Positions 17,540 through 28,035 of a stretch of DNA of 43,316 nt are shown here, piece after piece. The notes under the pieces were generated by a model, which was not told the DNA's origin, searched no databases, and saw nothing but the letters and a program-made list of their open reading frames with translations. The position numbers and the translations under genes are program-made. Within the stretch, counting starts at the first letter, position 1; each line of letters begins with the position of its first letter. Source of the DNA: Chromatiales bacterium (GTDB lineage Bacteria > Pseudomonadota > Gammaproteobacteria > UBA6429 > Thiohalophilaceae); contig JALTJZ010000059.1 in the NCBI GenBank assembly GCA_027076325.1, positions 77,445-120,760 on the forward strand, given 5' to 3'.

Positions 17540-18481
17540 TTACACATTGAGTTCAAGCGTACCCACCAGATCAGCCACATTATTAAAGTGATGTTGTTTT
17601 AAATACTCACTGATCCCGGCGTTTATTTTGTTACAGACCAACGGGTCATAAAATAGCGCGGTACCAATACCCACCGCACTGGCACCGGCAATAATAAATT
17701 CCAGCGCATCCTGTGCTGAGCCAATGCCACCCTGGCCAATAATCGGAATATTATGTGGCTTGCACACCTGATATACCTGTTGCACCTTTAACAGTGCAAT
17801 GGGCTTAATCGCCGGACCGGATAAACCACCCTGATTATTGCCAATCACCGGCTGGCGTTTTTCAATATCCACCGCCATGCCCATTAAGGTGTTAATGGCA
17901 GCAAAGGCATCACTACCCGCGTCAATACACCGGCGCGCATTTTCGGCTATGTCGGTCTGATTTGGTGAAAGTTTAGTAATAAGCGGCTTTTTAGTCATTT
18001 TCCGACAGGCCGCGACAACGCGTGCCGACATATCCGGGTCATTACCAAAGGCCATGCCACCCTCTTTTACGTTTGGGCAAGAGATATTGATTTCCATTGC
18101 ATCAATGGGCGAATCGTCAAAAATTTTGGCAATTTCAGCATATTCTTCAACGGTGTTACCCGACAAGTTGGCGATAAAGCGGGTTTCGTTAAAATCCAGT
18201 GCCGGTAAAATCTCATTAACCACATGCTGCGAGCCCGGATTTTGCAAACCAATGGCATTGAGCATGCCGGCCGGGGTTTCATAAACACGGTGGGGTTTGT
18301 TGCCAGGACGAGGTTCCAGTGTGGTGCCTTTTAAGCAAACCGCACCCACATCCTGATTCGAAAAGCCTTTAACGCGAGTGTATTCTTCGCCAAAACCAAC
18401 ACAACCGGAAAGCAATACCAGTGGCGTGCTAAAGGTCATACCGCAAAATTGGCTTTGTAAATTACTGTTTGGCTTATTCAA
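17540..18481 (-). CDS. pyrD: Dihydroorotate dehydrogenase, class 1B-like
   Basis: The 313-residue FMN protein has the class 1 catalytic loop INISCPNVKEGGMAFG with Cys (class 2 enzymes have Ser), the C-terminal phosphate-binding IIGQGGIGSAQDALEFIIAGASAVGIGTA, and no N-terminal membrane-targeting helices. The KEGG-AFG context is that of the NAD-linked class 1B subunit, which normally needs the iron-sulfur flavoprotein PyrK. No pyrK is in the window. Most gammaproteobacteria use class 2 PyrD, so this is either a replacement or a second enzyme. It is divergent from trmL across 81 bases. Confidence 0.88.
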   Translation of the reverse strand: MNKPNSNLQSQFCGMTFSTPLVLLSGCVGFGEEYTRVKGFSNQDVGAVCLKGTTLEPRPGNKPHRVYETPAGMLNAIGLQNPGSQHVVNEILPALDFNETRFIANLSGNTVEEYAEIAKIFDDSPIDAMEINISCPNVKEGGMAFGNDPDMSARVVAACRKMTKKPLITKLSPNQTDIAENARRCIDAGSDAFAAINTLMGMAVDIEKRQPVIGNNQGGLSGPAIKPIALLKVQQVYQVCKPHNIPIIGQGGIGSAQDALEFIIAGASAVGIGTALFYDPLVCNKINAGISEYLKQHHFNNVADLVGTLELNV

Positions 18482-18562
18482 GCTGTTTGTACCCAGAATG
18501 TGATTGTCAGTGTCACATTATAAAGGGTATTGTGGCGTTTGTTTAATAATGAAGAAAAAATT

Positions 18563-19027
18563 ATGTTTCATATCATTTTATTTGAGCCCGAAATTCCACC
18601 GAACACCGGCAACATTATTCGTTTGTGTGCCAATACCGGCTGTCAGTTACATTTAATTGAGCCCCTTGGCTTTGAGCTGGACGATAAACGTCTGCGCCGC
18701 GCAGGCCTGGACTACGATGAATATGCCAGTGTCAAAACCTATGCCAATTTAGATGACTATATAACCCAGGCAAAACCAGCACGAATTTTTGGGCTATCAA
18801 CACACGGCGTAAAAAGTGCCTATGACACGGCCTTTACCGAGGGCGACGCCTTCTTATTTGGCCCCGAAACACGTGGTTTGCCCAAATCGGTACTTGCTGA
18901 ATTGGGGAAAGACAAAGTACTTCGCATTCCCATGAAACCACAGAGCCGCAGCTTGAATTTATCGAATACTGTGTCAATACTTGTATTTGAGGCATGGCGG
19001 CAGTGCGGCTTTACCGGCAGCAGTTAA
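18563..19027 (+). CDS. trmL: tRNA (cytidine/uridine-34 2'-O)-methyltransferase
   Basis: The ATG at 18563 (MFHIILFEPEIPPNTGNIIRLC) is chosen because the protein then matches the usual length (154 residues) and a GAAGAAA purine run precedes it; an upstream ATG at 18530 would add 11 non-conserved residues. SPOUT knot motifs are visible: NTGNIIRLCANTG, FGPETRGLP and IPMKPQSRSLNLSNTVSI. It methylates the wobble ribose of tRNA-Leu isoacceptors. Confidence 0.95.
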   Translation: MFHIILFEPEIPPNTGNIIRLCANTGCQLHLIEPLGFELDDKRLRRAGLDYDEYASVKTYANLDDYITQAKPARIFGLSTHGVKSAYDTAFTEGDAFLFGPETRGLPKSVLAELGKDKVLRIPMKPQSRSLNLSNTVSILVFEAWRQCGFTGSS

Positions 19028-19043
19028 TGAAGTGGCGAATTGA

Positions 19044-19637
19044 ATGAAGCGGGAACTAAAACAGAAAAAATTATTTGCCGGTGAGCGCCAATTTTGTTTT
19101 AAGGATAAGTCAACACTTAATGTTATATCGAAAACATTAAACAATCATAAAGAATATTTAATTGATATTGTTGCCATAGACCCAAAACTAAGAAGCCATT
19201 TTATTTTTGCAAAAAAACCGCTGATCAGTTTTATTATTTTTATCAATTTAAGCTTAATATTTTATTTAACACCCGCCCTGAATTTTTTACCTGCAACCTA
19301 CAAAAACTGGGTCGTTGCTGTGGCTATTATTCTAGCCTTAACCAGCCTGATTATCTTTATGGTTTTTACTCGACATGATCGTGTATTCGTATCTCGGCAT
19401 TCAAAAGTTCCACTGATTCGGTTTTATAACAACCTGCCAAGCAAGCAGGAATTCAAGCAATTTATTCAAGCTATACAAACAGCAAGTCAACAACGCTTTG
19501 ATCATTTGGGACTAAATCTGCAACAACAGCGTGCAGGTGAACTTAAAACCATTCGTAGAGTACAGGAGCAAGGTGGAATCACTACCGGCCAGTACAATCG
19601 AGCAAAAAATAAATTATTAAACTTATCCGACAAATAG
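19044..19637 (+). CDS. Unknown two-helix membrane protein with SHOCT-like tail
   Basis: The 197-residue protein starts 16 bases after trmL and is likely co-transcribed. It has two membrane segments (about 60-80 and 89-109) separated by a short loop, then a cytoplasmic part. Its last 30 residues (ELKTIRRVQEQGGITTGQYNRAKNKLL) have the short helix-Gly-hairpin-helix pattern of SHOCT domains. I do not recognise the family and assign no function. Confidence 0.7.
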   Translation: MKRELKQKKLFAGERQFCFKDKSTLNVISKTLNNHKEYLIDIVAIDPKLRSHFIFAKKPLISFIIFINLSLIFYLTPALNFLPATYKNWVVAVAIILALTSLIIFMVFTRHDRVFVSRHSKVPLIRFYNNLPSKQEFKQFIQAIQTASQQRFDHLGLNLQQQRAGELKTIRRVQEQGGITTGQYNRAKNKLLNLSDK

Positions 19638-19705
19638 AGAAGGAACAAAAAATACCGGCAATATTCTCTCCCTTGTTAATTTAACTCTTTTAATATCAGA
19701 TTGAT

Positions 19706-19942
19706 TTATTTGTTATGCTTTTTTAGTATAAAGTATATTATTACACCTATTATAAGTGATACACCAGCAAACATTGAAATAGATATGGTCATTATAAAAT
19801 CAGCATTTTCTACGCGCTGTTCTTCATGGATAAATGGTGTTGCCAATCTGCTGTAGCTATACACAAAAACTAGAAAATTAGAAATAAAACCAAATAAAGT
19901 TACTAATATAGATATAATAATATTGCTTTTTAAAAACTCCAA
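19706..19942 (-). CDS. Small two-helix membrane protein downstream of the Tae4-like gene
   Basis: The 78-residue protein uses a TTG start (19940-19942) one base after the Tae4-like stop. The start is supported by a strong GGAGGTGG about 6 bases upstream. It has two membrane segments (about 7-29 and 49-73) with a short acidic loop (HEEQRVENAD). It does not look like the known soluble periplasmic Tai4 immunity proteins. Its position makes it the obvious candidate partner or immunity protein, but that is inference. Confidence 0.6.
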   Translation of the reverse strand: MEFLKSNIIISILVTLFGFISNFLVFVYSYSRLATPFIHEEQRVENADFIMTISISMFAGVSLIIGVIIYFILKKHNK

Positions 19943-19943
19943 T

Positions 19944-20452
19944 TTATTCCACCTCCCAAAACCAAATTTCTTTGCTTTTATTTAAGTCTGAGACAAAACC
20001 AAACAACTCGATAACAGAACGGTATAGCATGGAGCCACTTGTGATTTCATTTTCATTCCAGAGATCAATATGATCACCACTTCGTCTTGAAAAGCTTTCT
20101 TTACCTCTTTGCCAGTAATCTTTAAAATAAATAACGCCTTTTCGATCTTTTAGTAATTCCTGGAAAGTACCTGGGAATATCTTTTCTTTTTTCCAAAACT
20201 TGGCGGGGGACTGTTGGATAGCCAATTAGCAAAGTCAGCAGCCAGAAGTGCATGCTTTTTTCCTATGTGAGACCAGCACTTGCTCCCTTTATATGAATTT
20301 AAATCTACACCTGATTTATTAAAGCTATCACTTAACAATATTGCACAATAATTCTCAAATGGCTTTTGACTATCGATTTGCTTATTGATGCATAATTTCT
20401 TTATCTTTGTTTCATCTGGAAAGTTGTTCCATAACTTATCAAAAGTAGTCAT
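19944..20452 (-). pseudogene. tae4: Tae4-like T6SS peptidoglycan amidase effector, frame-disrupted
   Basis: Two overlapping frames together encode one Tae4-family amidase of about 169 residues. Frame one (start 20452) carries FENYCAILL with the catalytic Cys36, then GVDLNSYKGSKCW and ADFANWL. The shifted frame carries GVIYFKDYWQRG, RSGDHIDLWN with the catalytic His, and SKEIWFW. The switch falls at a run of six A's (20187-20192), where frame one reads G-K-K and the other frame continues E-K-I-F. A single lost A explains it. The heptamer there, A-AAA-AAG in phase, is also a classic minus-one slippery site, so expression of the full enzyme remains possible. Without the shift, Cys and His are on separate products. 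No T6SS structural genes are nearby, so it is an orphan effector. Confidence 0.8.
20186..20192 (-). other. A-AAA-AAG heptamer at the Tae4 frame junction
   Basis: On the minus strand the zero frame reads GGA-AAA-AAG. A minus-one slip gives GAA-AAG-ATA, exactly the frame that carries the Tae4 C-terminal half. The same heptamer drives frameshifting in E. coli dnaX. I did not find an obvious stimulatory hairpin just downstream, so mutation by loss of one A is equally plausible. Confidence 0.5.
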
Positions 20453-20584
20453 AAGTATATCCCTCTTTTATTTTTAGCATAACAGGCATTTACGATCTCA
20501 AATATTTATTTACGCCCTCATATCGGTAAAACCTATTATTACCAATGGAACAACCGATTTGTTATTGCCATATTCTATCAATAA

Positions 20585-20598
20585 TATGCTTAAGCATA
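20585..20598. promoter_or_regulatory. 14-bp palindrome upstream of katB
   Basis: TATGCTTAAGCATA is a perfect inverted repeat about 85 bases before the katB start, in a 230-base gap. It could be an operator for a peroxide-responsive regulator, but it does not fit the four-element OxyR spacing, so the regulator is unknown. Confidence 0.35.
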
Positions 20599-20682
20599 GA
20601 TTTTAGCAATACAGTGATAAAGGAAGAATGGTTCCATTATCAGCCCGCTAAAGTCTTCATTTAAATCATGAGGATTAAAATT

Positions 20683-22200
20683 ATGAATACACATATGAAA
20701 CAATTAGGCATAGCAAGTGTTGCCTTTGCTTTTATTGGCATGGCACATGCGGAAGTAAAAACGCTAACACGGGACAATGGCGCAGCGGTTGGCGACAACC
20801 AGAATTCCTATACAGCCGGTGAACATGGCAGTGTGCTGCTCCAGGATGTTCAGCTGATTCAAAAATTGCAACGCTTTGCCCGTGAACGCATCCCCGAACG
20901 TGTTGTGCATGCACGCGGCACCGGTGTCCATGGTGAATATGTAGCAAGCCGCGACATAAGCAACTTAAGCAAAGCAGCGGTATTTAAAAAAGGCACAACT
21001 ACCCCCGTTTTTGTCAGGTTCTCTACCGTGATTCATTCAAAAGGTTCGCCTGAAACATTACGCGACCCACGGGGTTTTGCTACCAAGTTTTATACCAATG
21101 AAGGCAACTGGGATTTAGTGGGTAACAACCTGCCGGTTTTTTTTATTCGTGATGCAATTAAATTCCCGGACATGGTCCATTCACTTAAACCGTCACCAGT
21201 AACCAATAAGCAGGATCCAAATCGTTTTTTTGACTTTTTCAGCCATGTGCCTGAGTCAACACACATGTTGACCTGGTTGTATTCTGATTACGGCATCCCT
21301 GCTAATTTACGTCAAACAGACGGTTGGGGTGTACATGCCTACAAACTGGTTAATGCCAAAGGTGATATCAGCTATGTTAAGTTTCACTGGAAATCGCAGC
21401 AAGGCATTAAAAATCTGACAGTGAAACAGGCGGCTGAAATTCAGGCAAAAGATTTTAGCCATGCAACTAATGATATGTACGAAAACATTGCGGCAGGTAA
21501 TTATCCGAAGTGGGATCTGTATATCAAAGTTAAAAAAGCATCGGAGTTTGCAAGCCTGGATTACAACCCCCTGGATGCAACCAAAATGTGGTTAGACAGC
21601 AAAGAGATAAAAATTGGTACCATGACGCTTAATCGCATGCCCACCAACTTTTTTCAGGAAACAGAGCAGGCTGCCTTTGCACCTTCGAATATTGTACCGG
21701 GTATCGAGCCATCAGAAGACCGACTGTTACAAGGTCGCGTATTTTCATATGCCGATACACAAATGTACCGTTTAGGCGCAAACCATCAACAACTGCCGAT
21801 TAACCGTGCAAAGGTTGCTGTTAATAACTGGAATCAGGATGGCGCGGGGAATCAGGGCGCACAAACCGCAGATGTTAACTATCAGCCTAGCCGCAAAGAT
21901 AACCGTGTTGAAAATAAACAGGCACGTTATTCCAGCATGGTACTGTCAGGTGTAAGCCAGCAGAAGAAAATCAGCAAGGAAAATAATTTTTCTCAGGCAG
22001 GTATCCTTTATCGCAGCTTCAGTAAATCTGAAAAGGCAAACCTTGTTAGCAATATTGCTGGAGACTTAAACCAGGTAAAAGACAGCAAAGTAAAGCATAT
22101 TATTCTGAGCTACTTTTACCGTGCAGATAAAGACTTTGGTACAAGAGTAACTAAAGCTGTAAAAGGTGACTTGAGCGAAGTAAAACGTTTATCTATATAA
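20683..22200 (+). CDS. katB: Periplasmic catalase KatB
   Basis: The ATG at 20683 is chosen because GAGG lies 8 bases upstream and gives a compact signal peptide (IASVAFAFIGMAHA); an ATG at 20668 adds five residues. The mature protein is a small-subunit clade monofunctional heme catalase. Visible motifs are ERIPERVVHARGTGVHGEY with the distal His, FVRFSTVIHSKGSPETLRDPRGFATKFY, VFFIRDAIKFPD, and the proximal heme-ligand region RLLQGRVFSYADTQMYRLG. It decomposes H2O2 in the periplasm. The downstream ankyrin gene matches the katB-ankB operon known from Pseudomonas aeruginosa. Confidence 0.95.
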   Translation: MNTHMKQLGIASVAFAFIGMAHAEVKTLTRDNGAAVGDNQNSYTAGEHGSVLLQDVQLIQKLQRFARERIPERVVHARGTGVHGEYVASRDISNLSKAAVFKKGTTTPVFVRFSTVIHSKGSPETLRDPRGFATKFYTNEGNWDLVGNNLPVFFIRDAIKFPDMVHSLKPSPVTNKQDPNRFFDFFSHVPESTHMLTWLYSDYGIPANLRQTDGWGVHAYKLVNAKGDISYVKFHWKSQQGIKNLTVKQAAEIQAKDFSHATNDMYENIAAGNYPKWDLYIKVKKASEFASLDYNPLDATKMWLDSKEIKIGTMTLNRMPTNFFQETEQAAFAPSNIVPGIEPSEDRLLQGRVFSYADTQMYRLGANHQQLPINRAKVAVNNWNQDGAGNQGAQTADVNYQPSRKDNRVENKQARYSSMVLSGVSQQKKISKENNFSQAGILYRSFSKSEKANLVSNIAGDLNQVKDSKVKHIILSYFYRADKDFGTRVTKAVKGDLSEVKRLSI

Positions 22201-22260
22201 GGCAAAAAACGATAGGCAGCAGGGATGCCGCCTTATTTTTTAATACTGTGAGGAATAAAT

Positions 22261-22689
22261 ATGAAAAACTTATATTTAAGTTTGAACTTGTTAATGTTCT
22301 CATTTGCCGTGCAGGCAAACCCACCCTTAGAAGAGTATTTTTTTAATGCAGCAAAAATAGGTGAAACAGAGGTGCTAACCGAGTTTCTTGAAAAGGGTTT
22401 CCCGGTAAACTTGCGAAATAACCAGAGTTATACCGCTCTGATGATGGCAACCTATTATGGAAATAAAAAAGCAGTCGAAATATTGCTAAACTATGGAGCT
22501 AATGCCTGCTTAAAAGACAAGCGCGGCCATACAGCAATGATGGGCGCAATTGTAAAAGCAGAATGGGATATCGCTAAACGCCTGTATAAAGAAAACTGTA
22601 AAAAAGCGCATTCAAGCGGAAAAACACTGGAACAGTTTGCCGCTGTTTTTGGTCAAACAGAAAAGCTAAAAGCATTAGCAGGTAATTGA
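22261..22689 (+). CDS. ankB: Periplasmic ankyrin-repeat protein AnkB-like
   Basis: The 142-residue protein has a signal peptide (LYLSLNLLMFSFAVQA) and three ankyrin units, with recognisable NNQSYTALMMATYYGNKKAVEILLNYGANACLKDKRGHTAMMGAIVKAEWDIAKR broken into repeats of about 33 residues. It lies 60 bases after katB, preceded by GAGGAA. In P. aeruginosa the homologous AnkB supports KatB activity, perhaps as a scaffold. That role here is by analogy. Confidence 0.88.
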   Translation: MKNLYLSLNLLMFSFAVQANPPLEEYFFNAAKIGETEVLTEFLEKGFPVNLRNNQSYTALMMATYYGNKKAVEILLNYGANACLKDKRGHTAMMGAIVKAEWDIAKRLYKENCKKAHSSGKTLEQFAAVFGQTEKLKALAGN

Positions 22690-22719
22690 GTGTCATTGTT
22701 TAAGCAGAAAGTACACCTC

Positions 22720-22751
22720 AAAAGCATCTTAACTTAAGCCAATATGCTTTT
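22720..22751 (+). terminator. Weak intrinsic terminator after ankB
   Basis: AAAAGCAT pairs with ATGCTTTT across a 16-base loop and is followed by a short T run. The stem is AT-rich, so it is weak. The remainder of the 359-base gap to the ppsA stop (22690-23048) shows no gene or clear regulatory element. Confidence 0.45.
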
Positions 22752-23048
22752 TCACAAACATAAAAACCAAGGTGCTTTGCCCCTATAAAAAGCTAAAAGA
22801 AGATATAAATACGGTATCTGATTTTTAATCTATCCAATACGTTAATAGGCGGTGTATTTCCCCACAAAAATCACATATCCATTGAATTTAGTAATGGGGC
22901 TACTTTTCCGACCCACCCAAAAAACTTGAAGGGAAAGGCAAGAAAAGACGATATTTGAAAATTATCGAAAAACAGGATATTAAGACCAAAAACGTGCGTA
23001 TCTTTGTGGTAATGGCTATAAAACTTAAAAACCATGTTCTGTTAATTT

Positions 23049-25436
23049 CTAAACGAGATTTTTCTCGGCTTTTAATACCACATCATACATCGGCAGAATT
23101 GAATCGGGATTAAGTGAGATGCTTTCAATGCCTTGCTCCACCAACCAGGTGGTTATTTCTGGAAAGTCTGACGGCGCCTGGCCACAAATACCAATGTATT
23201 TTTTTTGTTTTTTACAGGCTTCAATGGCCAGTGACATAAGTTGTTTAACGGCTGGATTACGTTCATCATAGCCTTGCAATAAACTCGAATCCCGATCAAC
23301 ACCCAAAGTAAGCTGGGTTAAATCGTTGCTACCGATTGAAAAGCCATCAAATAAATTTAAAAAAGTTTCGGCCAGCAATGCATTAACGGGTAATTCACAC
23401 ATTAAAAATATATTCAGATTATCAATACCGCGCTTCAAGCCATTTTGCGCCATTAATTCCAATGTGCGTTTGGCCTCATCAACACTGCGCACAAACGGTA
23501 TCATTACCGACACATTGCTTAAACCCATCATATTGCGTACTTGTTTAATGGCGTCACATTCCATTGCAAAACATTCACGAAAGCTCTTTTCCGGGTAACG
23601 TGATGCACCGCGAAAACCTATCATGGGATTTTCTTCCTTGGGCTCAAACGCCCGGCCACCAATTAATGCTGCATATTCATTTGATTTAAAATCACTGAGC
23701 CGAATAATAACCGGGCGCGGGTAAAAGGCAGCTGCTATCGTGCCCATTCCTTCTGCTAGCTTATCCACATAAAAAGCGCGAGGATTCGAATAGCCGTGAC
23801 TCAAATATTTAATTTTTGCACGCACCGTCGGATCCAGCCCATCATCCTTGTCATAAGAAACAATGGCACGAGGGTGAATTCGGATCATACTATTTATAAT
23901 AAATTCCAGCCTTGCCAGTCCAACGCCTTCTGCTGGTAAAAAAGAAGCCTCAAAAGCTTTTTCTGGGTTAGCCAAATTAATCATTAATTTAGTTCGTGGC
24001 TTCTTGTTAAGATCCACCTGATACTGATGGTGGCTAAAAGCCAGCTTACCACGGTAAACATACCCACTATCTCCTTCGGCACAAGAAACGGTCACAACTT
24101 GGCCGCTTTCAATCCGATGTGTGGCATCATTACAGCCCACAATGGCAGGAATACCTAATTCACGTGCAATAATAGCCGCATGGCAGGTACGACCACCGCG
24201 ATTAGTGACTATGGCTGAGGCAATTTTCATTATTGGTTCCCAGTCAGGATCAGTAATATCGGTGACCAGCACTTCACCCGGTTTTAATTCGTGCATAAAG
24301 GCTGCTTCCAAAATGACTCTTGCTTCGCCTTGCGCAATTTTGTTACCAATACTTTTACCGCTCGCTAATATTTCTCCCTTTTGTTCCAGTTTGTAGCTAT
24401 CGATAAATGAGGTAGTTTGCTGCGACTGCACCGTTTCGGGTCTTGCCTGTAAAATATACAGCTTGCCATCCTCGCCATCCTTACCCCATTCAATATCCAT
24501 TGGTTTATGGCTACCTGCCTGTGAAGTATAGTGCCGCTCAATTTTAACTGCGTAATCAGCAAGCTCTAAAACCTCGTCGTCGGTTAAACAAAACGTATTT
24601 CTATCGGATTGTTGTACATGAATATTACGTGTTGAAAGACCGGCAGCATTGTCGTTGGCATAAATCATTTTCAGCGCCTTATCGCCAAGTTGCCGCTTGA
24701 TTATGGGACGATTGCCATTATGCAGGGTCTTTTTATACACATAAAATTCGTCTGGGTTCACTGCCCCCTGCACGACATTTTCACCCAGGCCATAGGCCGC
24801 ATTAATAAAGACCACATCTCGAAAACCTGTTTCAGTATCAAGCGTAAACATCACCCCGGCACTACCTAGATCAGAGCGCACCATTTTCTGAATACCAATA
24901 GACAGGGCAACGTCCATATGCGCAAACCCCTGATCAACCCGATAGGAAATAGCGCGATTGGTAAACAAAGAAGCATAAACCCGTTTACAGGTATAAATCA
25001 GGTTTTCAAATCCTTTAATATTTAAGTAACTTTCCTGTTGACCGGCAAAGGAAGCATTAGGCAAGTCTTCCGCTGTTGCTGAACTTCGAACAGCAACTGT
25101 GCAATTACCTAAACTTTTATAGCCACTGCGAATTTCCTCGATTAAATCATCTGGCATTTTTGCATGCATAATCCAGTCACGAATAGTTTTACCCGCACGA
25201 GTTAATGAAGAAATATGATGCGTATTTAAATCTTTTAACTGATCGTTAATGCGTGCTTTGAGGTTATTATAATCAAGAAAAGACCAGTACGCTTCTGAAG
25301 TAGTCGCAAAGCCGGCTGGAACACGAATACCCGTTTGGGCAAGATTGACAATCATTTCACCGAGTGATGCGTTTTTACCACCCACCCGACTAAGATCATG
25401 CAAGCCTATATCAGCAAAGTTAATAATATACCGCAT
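23049..25436 (-). CDS. ppsA: Phosphoenolpyruvate synthase
   Basis: The 795-residue protein has the normal length. An N-terminal ATP-grasp domain begins FADIGLHDLSRVGGKNASLGEM and includes VRSSATAEDLPNASFAGQQ. The swivelling phosphohistidine domain has GGRTCHAAIIARELGIPAIVGC. The C-terminal PEP/pyruvate TIM barrel has GSNDLTQLTLGVDRDS and the active-site CGQAPSD. It converts pyruvate and ATP to PEP, AMP and phosphate in gluconeogenesis. The regulatory kinase PpsR, often adjacent, is not here. It is divergent from nothing close; gyrB lies upstream on the same strand after 117 bases. Confidence 0.97.
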   Translation of the reverse strand: MRYIINFADIGLHDLSRVGGKNASLGEMIVNLAQTGIRVPAGFATTSEAYWSFLDYNNLKARINDQLKDLNTHHISSLTRAGKTIRDWIMHAKMPDDLIEEIRSGYKSLGNCTVAVRSSATAEDLPNASFAGQQESYLNIKGFENLIYTCKRVYASLFTNRAISYRVDQGFAHMDVALSIGIQKMVRSDLGSAGVMFTLDTETGFRDVVFINAAYGLGENVVQGAVNPDEFYVYKKTLHNGNRPIIKRQLGDKALKMIYANDNAAGLSTRNIHVQQSDRNTFCLTDDEVLELADYAVKIERHYTSQAGSHKPMDIEWGKDGEDGKLYILQARPETVQSQQTTSFIDSYKLEQKGEILASGKSIGNKIAQGEARVILEAAFMHELKPGEVLVTDITDPDWEPIMKIASAIVTNRGGRTCHAAIIARELGIPAIVGCNDATHRIESGQVVTVSCAEGDSGYVYRGKLAFSHHQYQVDLNKKPRTKLMINLANPEKAFEASFLPAEGVGLARLEFIINSMIRIHPRAIVSYDKDDGLDPTVRAKIKYLSHGYSNPRAFYVDKLAEGMGTIAAAFYPRPVIIRLSDFKSNEYAALIGGRAFEPKEENPMIGFRGASRYPEKSFRECFAMECDAIKQVRNMMGLSNVSVMIPFVRSVDEAKRTLELMAQNGLKRGIDNLNIFLMCELPVNALLAETFLNLFDGFSIGSNDLTQLTLGVDRDSSLLQGYDERNPAVKQLMSLAIEACKKQKKYIGICGQAPSDFPEITTWLVEQGIESISLNPDSILPMYDVVLKAEKNLV

Positions 25437-25553
25437 CTTTCCATTTGTCTTTAGTTGCTATCGTTTTAAAGTAAGTATAGCGGCTTTACTTAAGTTAGTA
25501 TGACAAAGGCTTGAAGTAATATTAAAAACTCAAAAATAATTCTGTCTTAAAAA

Positions 25554-28010
<2,457 letters not shown>

Positions 28011-28035
28011 TTAAACCATCCAGTAAGAATGAGGC

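Noticed and set aside
18490-18525. TGTGA...TCACA inverted repeat in the pyrD-trmL gap as a CRP site
   Set aside because: The half-sites are nine bases apart rather than six, so it does not fit CRP.
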